From Oscheius dolichura (taxonomy: Eukaryota > Nematoda > Chromadorea > Rhabditida > Rhabditidae), in NCBI GenBank assembly GCA_932521035.1, contig OW051495.1:8494001-8558000 (forward strand): a stretch of DNA of 64,000 nt, in the 5' to 3' direction. Shown in pieces: positions 10,400 to 20,939 of this stretch (position 1 is the first letter of the stretch; every line of letters starts with the position of its first letter). The position numbers and the translations under genes were made by a program. Below the pieces are notes generated by a model. That model was given only the letters and a program-made list of their open reading frames with translations, made no database searches and had not been told where the DNA came from.

Positions 10400-12265
10400 T
10401 AAAAGTCTTTCTGGTAAAGTGACGAAGAAGTGAAGGGAGGGGAGTATCTAACTGAAAGAGAATCATTTCAGGTTTTTTGATACTTTGTATTGCTAGCCAA
10501 TAGCAAGGGGACACTGTAAAGGGGCGAGCTTCCTAGCCCACTCTTATCAAAAATCCACATTTAAAGAAACGTGTCCTTTCCGGGCTGGGATATGAAGGTA
10601 AATGGTTACCCGAAGAGGATGACCAAGATTCAGCGCGAGACCTCAAAAAAGGAAGAAGATCAATCAAAACACAACTACATCTCAAAGGAGATCAAGAGCA
10701 AAACATGGCCTTTGATAAAATTAAAAATTCAAGTTTAGGGCCACCCGACGAAAGAGGGCTATTATATGAAATGAAATTGTGCGTTGTCATATTTCAGCCA
10801 AGCAATAAGTACAAAGGAAGAAAGAACGCAACCTAATTGCCTACGGGGAAGACTAATTCTTCAGAGCCAAGTTATTACGGAGGAGATCTAACGCCAACTT
10901 CATTTTTGCAGGAATTTTAATGAAAAACATTTGAAGAACATGACGTTGAACTGGAATGAGCTCAAATGGACAAAACCGACTGAACTTTTCGTTCCTTTTT
11001 ATGGGATTCTAGACAATGAAAAACATCTTGTTCAAGATCGCCGAACTCTTTTGAGATTCGTGCTCTTCCGAGAGAGACTTTCTAATGACCCGAGCGGGGA
11101 ATATCTAATAAAATAAAGAAGAGAGGACAAGGGGCCAGAGGGCATCGCAATCTGGCACAATAAAAAAATGGTGACCACATACTAATTATTATTCGATGTT
11201 TAATTCCCAGGTGAAAACGTGTTTCATGTTAAAATGTCTCCTGAACTTTGAAACATAGAAAACATAGACATTCTCGTCTCTTTCACTAGTCAGGGCTACA
11301 TCTGGGAGAGCTTGCAGGGAGAACATCTCGTATAGTAGTAGGACTGGAGTAAACAATAAGGGATTCTAAACTATGATTCCTTTTGCTGTATCATGTCATC
11401 TGATATGATTCATATGGATTGCTCGGGATCCTTCTGCTGACAAATCGGTTCCAGGAGGAGAGGGGCCAGAAGCTCTTTTCCGGCGTGAGAGTTGCTCTCG
11501 GCGAGCTCCTGGCCCGACTTAGGTCAAACACCGCCGAGGTCAAACAGCGAGACAACGTTTATCAGCTCACCTTCTTGGTATTCTGGCAAGGATTCCTCCA
11601 TATTTGCTTTACATAATGTTGAAGTCGAATAATTATTGGAGAACAAATAATTGAGGTGTCAAGAATTGCCCTGAAATAACGATGCTATTGGGTTCAAGAA
11701 GGTTCAAGAAGTAACACATCGACGATTATTGTCCAGGTGGAAATGCCCAAAGGATCTTGAACTTTGAGACTGGTTGGCTATTTGGAGGCTGGCTAATTTA
11801 TGGGCAGCTCATTATGGGCCAGAGCACAAATAGAGCTCAGCTGGGCCAAACACAATAATCCATCATTGGTGTTTTTTTGGAGCGGAACCATTTTAAATGG
11901 AGAGAAAGAGTTCCTGAAGCAACGTTCGGGTAGATCTTTCGGGAGAGATTTGAACATCGGAGGTATGCTTGGATGGTTTTCAGCTTTTTATCCTTTAATC
12001 CCGGAGCTGGATCGCGGGTATTGTGCGCTAAGGATTTCCGTTGAAAATGCTGAATTTTTGAGGTCATTTAAAGTCAAAGGTAAAGCTAAAAATCTTACAA
12101 AACTTCGTAAATGATTGGAAGTTAAACATTAGATACATATCTTTGTCGCCGTCCCTCTCTGCACCCAGCACACTACAAAACCAGACAGTGTCGATCAGAG
12201 CGTGAGATCTGTTTAATAAGTTCAAACGAGCGATTGATCCAGTAATCTAATAATCCACCCGTTTA
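10400..12265. other. Intergenic, no gene recognised
   Basis: A 104-codon frame (11800-12114, +) and several shorter ones are present, but none has family features, an intron pattern or low-complexity structure suggesting coding. The stretch holds the promoter of the Str gene on its left side. Confidence 0.4.
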
Positions 12266-12465
12266 AAAACGTCTCCCTTCCCACGTTTTCCATTTTACGT
12301 GGTATCTGTTTGTACCCTGTGATGCCCTCCTATAGCCCATTTCCTCCTATGCGGTGGAATCTTTCGTGTTGACACCGCTTGACCAAAATCGGTTATTCCT
12401 AGCGTAACTCAACGTTACTGGCAGAAGTCTTGAAAAGAGTAGAGATTCCCGCTGGAAATTGACTT
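12266..12465. repeat. Second dispersed repeat family, copy 2
   Basis: Same family as 8591-8785. It ends about 65 bp upstream of the start codon of the secreted Lys/Thr-rich protein, so it may form part of that promoter. Confidence 0.85.
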
Positions 12466-12528
12466 ACCGTAATCTCAAGATTCCCACCTTCTGCCTTGAC
12501 CTACAGTATCCTTCGCATTTTCAGAGAA

Positions 12529-13196
12529 ATGAGGCTCATCTTTCTCATCTTACTTGGGTCCTGTATTTTAGCCGTCGTTATGGCTGGTAAGGCAGTTTAG
12601 CTCCTTCACTAACTAGACCTCTTGCAGCCACTACCAAAACCACTAAAAAAGTGACAGCCACCACGAAGAAGGGAGCAACAACGAAGAAAGTCACCACCAC
12701 GACTAAAAAGCCTACAACGAAGAAAGTAACCACCACGACTAAAAAGCCTACAACGAAGAAAGTAACCACCACGACTAAAAAGCCTACAACGAAGAAAGTA
12801 ACCACCACGACTAAAAAGCCTACAACAAAGAAAGCAGCAACGACGAAAAAAGCGGCAACGACGAAGAAGGCCACGACAAAGAAAGCCCCACCACCCCCTC
12901 CCAGTGATTATGACTATTTCCCCATTTTGGGAGTAGGATCTGGAAATCCATTCGCTTTTGGACCTGGGTCCGGAAGTCCCGACTATCCTGGAATGATTGC
13001 CGTTGGATCGGGAAATCCATTTGCTGGCGGTCTCGGTTCAGGAAATCCATTTGCTGGCGGTCCCGGTTCAGGAAATCCATATGCTAACGGTGATTATGAT
13101 TATATCCCATGGGGAGGTAGTGGGTCCTCTTCCGACAGTGCCAGCCCACGTCCTAGCCTCTTTGGGCCACCACCACCACCGCCTCCTCCCCGATAA
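12529..13196 (+). CDS. Secreted low-complexity Lys/Thr-rich protein with Pro tail
   Basis: Two exons, 12529-12586 and 12628-13196, joined by a 41-bp intron and summing to 209 codons. It begins with a clear signal peptide (MRLIFLILLGSCILAVVMA). The mature protein has three zones: about 85 residues of TTKKPTTKKVTT repeats, encoded by four nearly identical 36-bp units; a Gly/Ser/Asn zone with the repeated motif GSGNPFA; and a Pro tail (GPPPPPPPPR). An acidic DYDYFPI block occurs at each end of the glycine zone. Such Thr/Lys repeats are typical of extracellular structural or glycosylated proteins, for example cuticle or mucin-like material. The exact function is unknown. The 36-bp units make length variation between strains likely. 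Confidence 0.85.
12680..12840 (+). repeat. 36-bp coding tandem repeat
   Basis: Four units of 36 bp inside the secreted protein gene, nearly identical at DNA level, each starting ACGACTAAAAAGCCTACAAC. Confidence 0.9.
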
Positions 13197-13199
13197 ATT

Positions 13200-13859
13200 A
13201 CATTTTGTCCTCTTGACTTGTTAGAAGTTTTTGCCAATTCACGGGAAGTAAAAATTGTTCTATTTTTACCATTTTAAACGAGATCTCTACAGGGAATTGG
13301 ATATTCTGTAGAACAGGAACGATAACGAGAACAATGCGGCCCGCCGCGGGGGAGGGATCATAATCTCCAACCTATACCTCCAAACTTGAACTTGTGTTCT
13401 GTACATTGTATCAGGTGTAATCGCTACCAATCTGGTTGTAGAGAATGAAGGGGAAAGTCTCCCACCTCTTCCTCCTCCTTCCTGGAAGATACCGTAATCC
13501 GATAAGCATACAACTCGACTTCTCAGAGTAAAAATATGCGGTAAAATTGCTTAAAGACTCCACAATGATTGATATTCGTTCGAAACCACGAGACAAAGGA
13601 AAGAGCGGCAGTCTAGGCGCGCCGTATTTGACCCAGTTGTCCTGGAGGCGGTGCTCGGAAGATATTTGAAAGAAAATTGATCCCAACAGGTGCTATTTCG
13701 CCTACAATATGCATCTTTTATGCCTACACCGAACACAGTAAACTATGAGCTGAATAATTAATGAGGGAGGCGCATAAACAGAAGGCTTTAGGGGTTACTG
13801 TCCTCCAGATCGTGAACCTGTAGTTCGTTGAAACCACACCTTGCCTAAAAGTCAGTTTT
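13200..13859. other. Intergenic
   Basis: No supported exon. A 91-codon frame on the minus strand (13411-13686) has no recognisable features. It may include decayed receptor sequence downstream of the relic at 13860-14450. Confidence 0.35.
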
Positions 13860-14450
13860 ACTCTTTCTAGAAAAAGAAAACGTACTCGAATTACTACAAC
13901 ACAATATTTTCTTCTTTATCAGAAGACGATACTTTTTGTTCAGGCATATTCCAGTCAATGTTCCAGCTGACGCATGAAACGACAACATAAGTAGGCCACC
14001 GAATGTGAGAACTAGAAATAGAAGTTCTTAAAAGGGGAAAGAGCTTACTGTGATTATAACTTATTGCAAGCATCTGATAAATAAAAATGATCATGGGAAT
14101 CATGAGGAACAGGAACATTACCGACAGCTGAAAGATCGTAGTGGACTACAGTAAGGACCCATAAAGCAAGATCCTGTCTGAATTTTCTGCTTACCTGAAT
14201 AACAATGTACACTAAAGAACGGCGGATATGATCTTTTGTAGCCGAAGACATCGCTTGTTGTTCTGGGCGAATGGAATGGAACGAGTCAGAAACCTAACAT
14301 TGGGATATTGGGTTATCGAGGCATACGAAACTCACCAAACAAATGACAATAGTTAGCCAGCTTCCTAACAAGATTATTAAGTAAATAATGGTAGCATTGA
14401 GCTTCTCGAAGGATAATATGACAATTTCATTGGAGAACAAGGGTCTCCTT
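13860..14450 (-). pseudogene. 3' half of an Srh/Sri-like chemoreceptor
   Basis: Exons on the minus strand encode, in order: a TM5-type segment (NATIIYLIILLGSWLTIVICL), the third-loop block (QAMSSATKDHIRRSLVYIVIQ), TM6 (LSVMFLFLMIPMIIFIYQML), and TM7 (LSFHASAGTLTGICLNKKYR). All four correspond to the intact Sri-like genes at 35717-36926 and about 40930-42177, with the same intron positions. The first four TMs are missing upstream of about 14450, where only unrelated sequence follows. The surviving exons are open, so the deletion may be fairly recent or the exons may still be used. Confidence 0.7.
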
Positions 14451-14638
14451 GTCGGAGAAGCTAGAAAAATACGAGCGTAAAAAAGTTTGTTAGGGGTAGC
14501 CTGTCTAAGAGTCTTTAGCTATGGTATTATCGGGAGATTAACATCGTCTCTACATGTGATCAAATAGATCTCTCTAATAAATCATTCTATCTGCTAGTCT
14601 TGTTCTTCAGTGGTCGGGCTATCCTTAACTAAGTTAAA

Positions 14639-17600
14639 ATGGAAAAAGCTCCGTTCTGGAAGGTATCAAAGTGCTAGTTTGTCATAATAAAGTGGATTTT
14701 CAGCAAAGGTACTTCTCCTGGAAGATGAAGAATCTCGAAAAGGAGATTCAACATAAGAAAGAAGAGCTGAAGGCTGCAGAAATGAGCGACGCGGATCGCA
14801 TAAAATTGAAGATCTTCGCGATCAAGTGGTGGGAGCCTACTGCTGAAATGGTAAAAATTGCTCACAGCAAAAACGGATGTTAAAAAATTTAGAGCTCTCT
14901 CAAAGAGACCATTTCCACTGGGATCGGTAAAAATCACCATCTTATGGATAAGGTAAAAGAGGCAGTCCAGGCCCATTTCGACAAAGATATGGAAATGGTG
15001 GAAGAAATGACTGCCGAAGGAGGGTATGTGACTTTATTGTATATCATATAGCGACTATTTTTAGGATCTATTTTAGTCAGAAAGGAGCCGGGCATACTTA
15101 CTCTCAGTCAAACTCCGCCTATATGGGAAAAAAAGAAAAGAAACTTTGGACGCTCCCCGGAGAACAGTAAGAGTCCCTTATTGTATAAGAGATGCCTTAT
15201 TTTTAGAGTCCATGGTGAAATTGACGCTTGCCCAGGTCCCTCGTCAGCAATCACGGCCAGTTTTCCAGCCCCCAGTTCTACAACTTCACTCGAGAAGGTC
15301 CAGAAGGCCGCCGTTGGGCAGTATGTGCCCGTTATTTTACATCAGACTGCTCCTATTTTTTAGTACCTGCAATGAACCCCCAACTACTTCCTCAGAAATC
15401 TCAAATGCTTTCACAGGAACCTTGGTGGCAGATTCTTCAAATCAAGCTATTGAAACTGAAAGCCATGAAAGAGACGGGGCCACATTACTGAATGCAGAGA
15501 CTGGCAGCTCTCATGAGGAAATGAGCGAAATCCCTGTCTGTGACGGTAAACAGCTTGGGCGAGATGTCATAAAGAGTTTAAGGTGGCGACATAGAAACCA
15601 CCATAAATGTGGTCTCCCATGATGTCCTACATTCTGGTGAATATAGAGGGATGGTGGTGAGCAACGCTACAGGTGTGGAGAGAGCTGAAAGTTTGCGGAG
15701 AGTTAGGCAAGCTTTTATTCTACTTTATTTATTTATTTTCTTTAGGGAGATTGCAGGCCTGACAGGCTCTCCGGCTACAGAAACTACTGATGCCGGCCCA
15801 GGCTCCTCCTCGGCCCCGACGACAAGTTCTCCTACTCCAAGGGTCAGTGAGGCAGCTACAAATGGAGAAACTGGAGCAAACGAACAGAAAAAGAACCAGA
15901 CGACCACCGAAGGGCAGTAAGAGCACATTATTCTATAACCGATGTCGCTATTTTTAGAGCCAACTGTGATACTGGTGCCTGCCCAGGTTCCTTCCTGACT
16001 CACACGGTAAGCTCACTGGGGCCGATCCAGGTCTCTTCTCAGTCCCCAAGACAATCAGCTACCTTCACTGCCAGAGCTGCCGCAACAGCTTCAACTACTA
16101 GTGCTGCGGGAAATGGCAACGGACGCAAGAGGAAAGCATTTGATCATAGTCAGAGTAAAATGTCGGACTATTTTTCAAGTATTCCAAGCTCTGTCAGCAC
16201 AGACTCCCCCGTTCTAGAGTCTAATCGGTCAAGGTAAACATTTTAATAATTATGGCAATAAAAACACGCTTGCAGGAGAATTGCAAAACGTGGAGGAAAC
16301 CATGGAAGAAAGACAGGGATCAAATCCAGTAAGGAAGTGGAACCTCTGGGGGTGATGGCTACCGGAACAGGGTACCTTCTTTTATAACAGATTCTCTTAT
16401 TTTTATAGAGCCCCCTGTGGCATAGTCGCTGGTCCAAGTTCCTCCTCAACTCCCACGGCAACCTCCCTGGTGCCAACTCGGGTCCCTACTCAGCTTCCAC
16501 GACAAGCGGCTGCCCCTGCCCCTGCCCCTGCCAGAGCTGTGGGAAAAGGCAGGGGGCAGAAAAGGAAGGCCGAAGACAGCAGGCAGAGAAAAATGTTTGA
16601 CTTCCTTAAAACTGAAAGTACCGAAAAGTACGGTTTTATTCATACGATATTATAAAAAAAATGTTTTAGAAGCCAAGCTCTGCCAGTCAAACAACCAAAA
16701 AATGAATACAGCGAGCAAGCTGCAACGGTAATTAAATTGTTTACTATTAACTAGAAAACAGCTGAAAGCTGTTTTGTATTTTTTTTAAACATTTTTTACA
16801 GACAAATGCAGGATTGTCCCGAACTGCTACAGTAAGAAGAGATGATGAAGGGCAGACGCCTCCTGGATTAAGAAATATTGGCAATAGCTGCTTCGCAAAC
16901 AGTGCTATTCAAGTTGCAAACAGAATGAGGAAAGAGACAAAAACTGAGAATGGAGAACTTGATACTCTTTTAAAACAAACATTCGATGAGGAACCGGAAA
17001 TGCGATCCGCCCTACCCTTCTTTGTTGCATTAGGTAAAATACCTCCTGCTCTTATAAGGATTTATTTGAAGGCAGTGGTGGAACATGTAATTATGGTGAC
17101 GGAGATATACATGATGCAACAGAATATCTGGAATACATCTTGAGACGATGCGAGCAAGATTGGCCACTCATTTTTGCAGTGGAGGAAGTCGCCACTTGCC
17201 GCAGTTGTTCTAAGGTTTTGTTTCACAGTATTGAAGGAAAATATCATTTTAAGGTATGTGCTCTTAAAGAGAGACAGGAGACCGTGCTGCGTATAGGAAA
17301 TCTGGCAGGACAGCCTAAGGTTTATGAGACCTATCAGAAGTACATATCCTGGTTCTCTAAACCTGAACTGATACAACTTTCAAAAGAAAAGAGAAGTTGC
17401 GAATGCCCCGTACCTGTTAATGGCCTCACCCATACTGTCCAGGAGAAGCCTGTAATTACGTCAGCATTGAAGCATCTGCTGGTGTCCCAAGAGAACTACG
17501 AAGGAGGAATGCGCATGGACACCAGAAAAATTGCCCCACCAGGTGACCAAGAAATGATTTTCGGTCAGTTTATTTGGTTGGTTCGATAATCAGCAAAACA

Positions 17601-17908
17601 GGCACCCCATTCAATCCCATTGCGATGATCCATTACGAGGCCAAATATTCTAATTCTGGACGGAGGCACTACACGGCGTACATCCGAGACGTGGGCAAAT
17701 GGTGGTATTTTGATGATGAAAATGTCAAATCTGCTGAGCCGCCAGGAAATATGGAGGGGATTGTTACAGTACTCTTTGAGAGATGTGATGAGGTAATTAG
17801 TTTGCTTTGCCTTCAATCCAAATCATCGATGCAAGAGCGCAATTGCGACGCTACCCCATTCTTTGTTCTGACCAGGGAACGTGTCATCAGACCCAGATAA
17901 TATTGTAG
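14639..17908 (+). CDS. Ubiquitin-specific protease with two PIP-box-like motifs
   Basis: Many exons with introns of 38-45 bp. The start is MEKAPFWK; a 41-bp intron leads to a helical, Lys/Glu-rich region. A long Ser/Pro/Thr linker follows, containing repeated (D/G)ACPG(S/P)S units and two motifs: QSKMSDYF at 16151-16174 and QRKMFDFL at 16584-16607, each after a KRKA basic patch. The first fits the PCNA-interacting consensus Q-x-x-[ILM]-x-x-aromatic-aromatic; the second has Leu at the last position. The USP catalytic domain follows. Cys box: GLRNIGNSCFANSAIQ, Cys codon 16889. Next come DATEYLEYIL (the QDAHEFL position), a TCRSCS zinc-type pair and the His box RRHYTAYIR (His codon 17667), with WYFDDENV. 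Two apparent frame breaks are explained by 38-bp introns at 17032 and about 17553. Predicted to remove ubiquitin, possibly from PCNA-linked substrates. It may continue into the exons downstream instead of ending at 17908. Confidence 0.75.
15140..16470 (+). repeat. Tandemly duplicated intron-exon units in the USP gene
   Basis: Three units share the same 3' exon end, intron and next exon start: donors CAGTAAGAG at about 15166 and 15917 and GGTACCTT at 16369; introns ending TTATTTTTAG; then exons beginning GTCCATGGTG, AGCCAACTGTG and AGCCCCCTGTG. These code for (D/G)ACPG-type stretches. A fourth, more diverged unit begins at 15360. Confidence 0.7.
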
Positions 17909-18714
17909 AACACCTATACTAGGGTAGTTCCCCGACCCGACATGTCGGGCCTGTCGGAACGTCTTCAGCAATCTTTGAAAACCATGGAAACAATGCTTCA
18001 GCCCAGCACCCTGCTCTACCGAGTTATGATGAGTTGAAGTTGGTAATTCTCCAAACAACGGGTATTGTACGGAAAGTAATCATCTAGAAACCTGATCCAA
18101 AATGTCGATCTAATTTTTAAACTTCCTATAAGTTATATAGGCTATAACCCTAATAACTCGGCGTGACTATGCCCCCTGGGCTGGGAATCTGTTTCCATGG
18201 ATTTTAATGGGTGAGTGGGGAAAGGGGTGAGTATAGCGGTGTAAGTGGCGTATCTGGATCTGATGGCACGTTCCCTGTAAAATCTAAGCGGATATTTTCT
18301 GTAACAATTATCCAAAAAAGGATTTGTTCCTTCACCACAATATTTCAGGAAGCCGAAGCTCTACATATCTCTGTTATGGAACCGGATGCTACAGAAGCTT
18401 CCTCCTCAAGGGGGGACGTGAGCACAGTCGTCAGACCTGTGAGCGACACCATCACACAGTCTACAAATGGCCCAGATAGCTCAGATGTTCCAGGTGTGTA
18501 TATATAATATCTTTTCAATTAGCAAACTAATGGGCCGTCGGCCGCCTGCGGCGGCGATGGGATTATCAATTTATCCTTTTACTGTCGGATTAGAACACAC
18601 GACATGTCTCGCAGACAGAGGTCTCCCAATTATTAGGGTAGGATTAAAATTTGTGTATAAATGAGGAGGCTTTTTGGCATACATATGGAACAAAAGTTAT
18701 GAGGGCGACTAGAA

Positions 18715-18995
18715 GAGCCCGCTTTATCGAGGGGCGCCTTGGCCGGCCGGTCCACGCCCCATTTTTCGTTGGCGGAGGCTCCGCGTTACAGTCTCCCCCG
18801 TTCCGTTGGTTTTGGTCGAGATTCCCGTCTTTGGCAAAAGAAAAGCTGGGTCATTCTGACCGTTGCCTGACCAAACCCGGCTGGCTATGGAAAAAGGGCT
18901 TAACTTTGGTAAAGTGCTGTCGATTGCTCACTGTGACGCGGCAGAGCTTAACCAAAGATTTTCCGCGAAAACGCCAAGAAGCGCCATCGAATGAG
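18715..18995. repeat. Dispersed repeat, module A copy 4
   Basis: The most complete copy: GCCTTGGCCGGCCGGTCC, TTGGCGGAGGCTCCGCG, GTTGGTTTTGGTCGAGAT, CCCGGCTGGCTATGG, TTAACTTTGGTAAAGTGCTG, ending CATCGAATGAGCCTAC. It lies in the large intron between the two duplicated exons. Confidence 0.85.
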
Positions 18996-19338
18996 CCTAC
19001 CCCATTGAGAAAAATGCGATTTTATGCGAAAATCTCTTTTTTCTTGAATTTTTGGGTTTGGGGCTTCAGGAGTCGAAGCGGGCCCCTATTTTCTTTGCAG
19101 ATTCGAACTCCTCTACGTTTTTTGGTCTAGAAACACTTGCCAACTATCAGTGCCATCAGTGCGAAAAATCGAATTTAGGGCTATGAAGCGCGCAGTCTGT
19201 CGTTTTGAGGCCTTTTACTGTTCCAAATTTTTTTCTTCTTTCAGAAAACGAATATAACTTTGTCTAGGGGGTGTAAAAAGCTTAGCTTCATCACAATACA
19301 CCTTTAGAAAAAAAGCAAAAATGTTTTTTGGAACAGTC

Positions 19339-19861
19339 TTAAAGGAACTGTCAGGGACCAAGTGAAAGTGATCATTTGACCCCGAGCAACCGAGTCCCAA
19401 GCGACTGACTACATATGGGGCTTATTTTCTATCCAAATTTTCATTTCTGAGTCTTTTATGCATATTTTACGATTCATGTAGCGTTTTCCTTATTTTCACA
19501 ACCAAAACAGCTAGCAAACTAACTCAGTATGGTCTTGAAAAATTCGCCTTTTTCTCCTGATCACGACGATCTATTTATTTTTGCATATGAACGTCGGGAT
19601 CACGAGAAAATTGCATTTTTATCCCAAAGTCATAAATACATTCCATTTCTGTGATCATAATCGTTGCGGGACCTTTTATGGGTCAGCGATCATGATCACT
19701 TTTTCGCTTTTGACCGTTTTTCGACCAGATTTTGATCATAAATGTGTATTTTTCTCGTGATACAGGCGTCCATATGCAAAAATAAATATACCATCGTGAT
19801 CAGGAGAAAAAGGTGAATTTTTTGAGCACAAGTTGTTTTAGGTCCCTGACAGTTCCTTTAA
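19339..19861. mobile_element. TTAA-flanked MITE with 17-bp perfect ends
   Basis: The left end reads TTAAAGGAACTGTC then AGGGACC; the right end is its exact reverse complement. Flanking TTAA on both sides fits a piggyBac-like target. Inside, two further arms (about 19540-19640 and 19735-19835) are also inverted relative to each other, around the motif GATCAGGAGAAAAAGG and its complement, so almost the whole element can fold back. There is no coding capacity. Confidence 0.85.
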
Positions 19862-20011
19862 AGTGGTCTAGCTCTCCCAAATTATCCATGGGCAGCTAAT
19901 TTTTTTTCTTACCGATTCTGGCATAAATCATTGATCCTGAGTTCCTACACTTCCCTGATGAGAAACCCCCTTTATTAGCAAAAACCCATCTGATGGAAAG
20001 TCCTGGTAATA

Positions 20012-20215
20012 CAGTGCGTTTCAAAAAGATAGGTTCACCCCCATTTTTGGCTGTCACCAATCAGGATGAAGGTTTCAGAGAGCTGGTTCCTCACCAATCG
20101 ATTCTTTCTAGTCGATTATCTCAGAAACATTGAACATCTCACAAGAATTCACCGTAGTAGGCGAGGAGAAATGAAAGGAGGAAATTGGCGTTTCAAAAAG
20201 ATAGGCTCACTTTGG
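20012..20215. mobile_element. Remnant ends of a Tc1-like element
   Basis: TACAGTGCGTTTCAAAAAGA at 20012, followed by TAGGTTCAC, resembles the Tc1 superfamily terminal pattern (CAGTG...CAAAAAGATA) and follows a TA. A second GCGTTTCAAAAAGATAGGCT occurs in the same orientation at about 20190. No transposase is present. Confidence 0.5.
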
Positions 20216-20372
20216 GAAAAGCGCATCATGTGGACGATTTGAGAGCTCTTCTGACGTTTCGTTAGGTTTAATAGGATCAGGAGGACGTGCTTCATTATCT
20301 TCTCCAATTTGATATGCATTTTACCTCATCTGTAAGATCATTCCCCTCTTGACATGTGGAGGAACAAAATCC

Positions 20373-20939
20373 CCAATTCTTTTTCCGTTATATTCTACGC
20401 CTCGTTTTATGGTTATCCACCAATTTTCAGTTCATTTGCATGTCACCGTGAATTTTGACAACCGAAAAAAGGCGCCAAACCTTGCGTGACTAAGTCAATT
20501 TCGCTTCCAAAAACTCTGATTTTTTTTACCATTCGACTCCTCTCAATGAGACAAATCCAGTGGTGCAAAAATCATTTCGATCGGAAACGATTTGACGGGG
20601 TTACACCCTTCCGAAATTTGAACTCGACCTCCCCGTTGTGATACATGCGATGTCGGTTGCGCGGCGTCTATCACTTCCGAGTTCGACTCCCGCCGCTGGC
20701 AAAACATTTTTGCATTTATTTCACAGCTGATATGACATGTTGATACTCTATTTTTTTCATAAACACAGAGGAGTCGAATGGTAAAAAAAAATCAGAGTTT
20801 TTGGAAGCGAAATTGACCTAGTCACCCAAGGTTTGGCGCCTTTTTTCGGTTGTCAAAATTCACGGTGACATGCAAATGAACTGAAAATTGGTGGATAACC
20901 ATAAAACGAGGCGTAGAATATAACGGAAAAAGAATTGGA
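20373..20939. mobile_element. Long inverted-repeat element (about 570 bp)
   Basis: Arms of about 170 bp, 20373-20543 and 20768-20939, are nearly perfect reverse complements; each contains the CGTTATATTCTACGCCTCG block. The 225-bp spacer has a GC-rich hairpin (GCGGCG...CGCCGC). No ORF of note and no obvious target duplication. It is probably a foldback or nonautonomous DNA transposon. Confidence 0.8.

Noticed and set aside
17030-17595. Two apparent frameshifts in the USP catalytic domain
   Set aside because: Both vanish when 38-bp introns are placed (GTAAAA...TTTGAAG and GTCAGT...AAACAG); the joined frames keep the USP motifs.
20628-20703. Possible tRNA gene
   Set aside because: A GAGTTCGACTC block looks like a B-box, but the T-stem does not pair and no acceptor or anticodon stem can be drawn.
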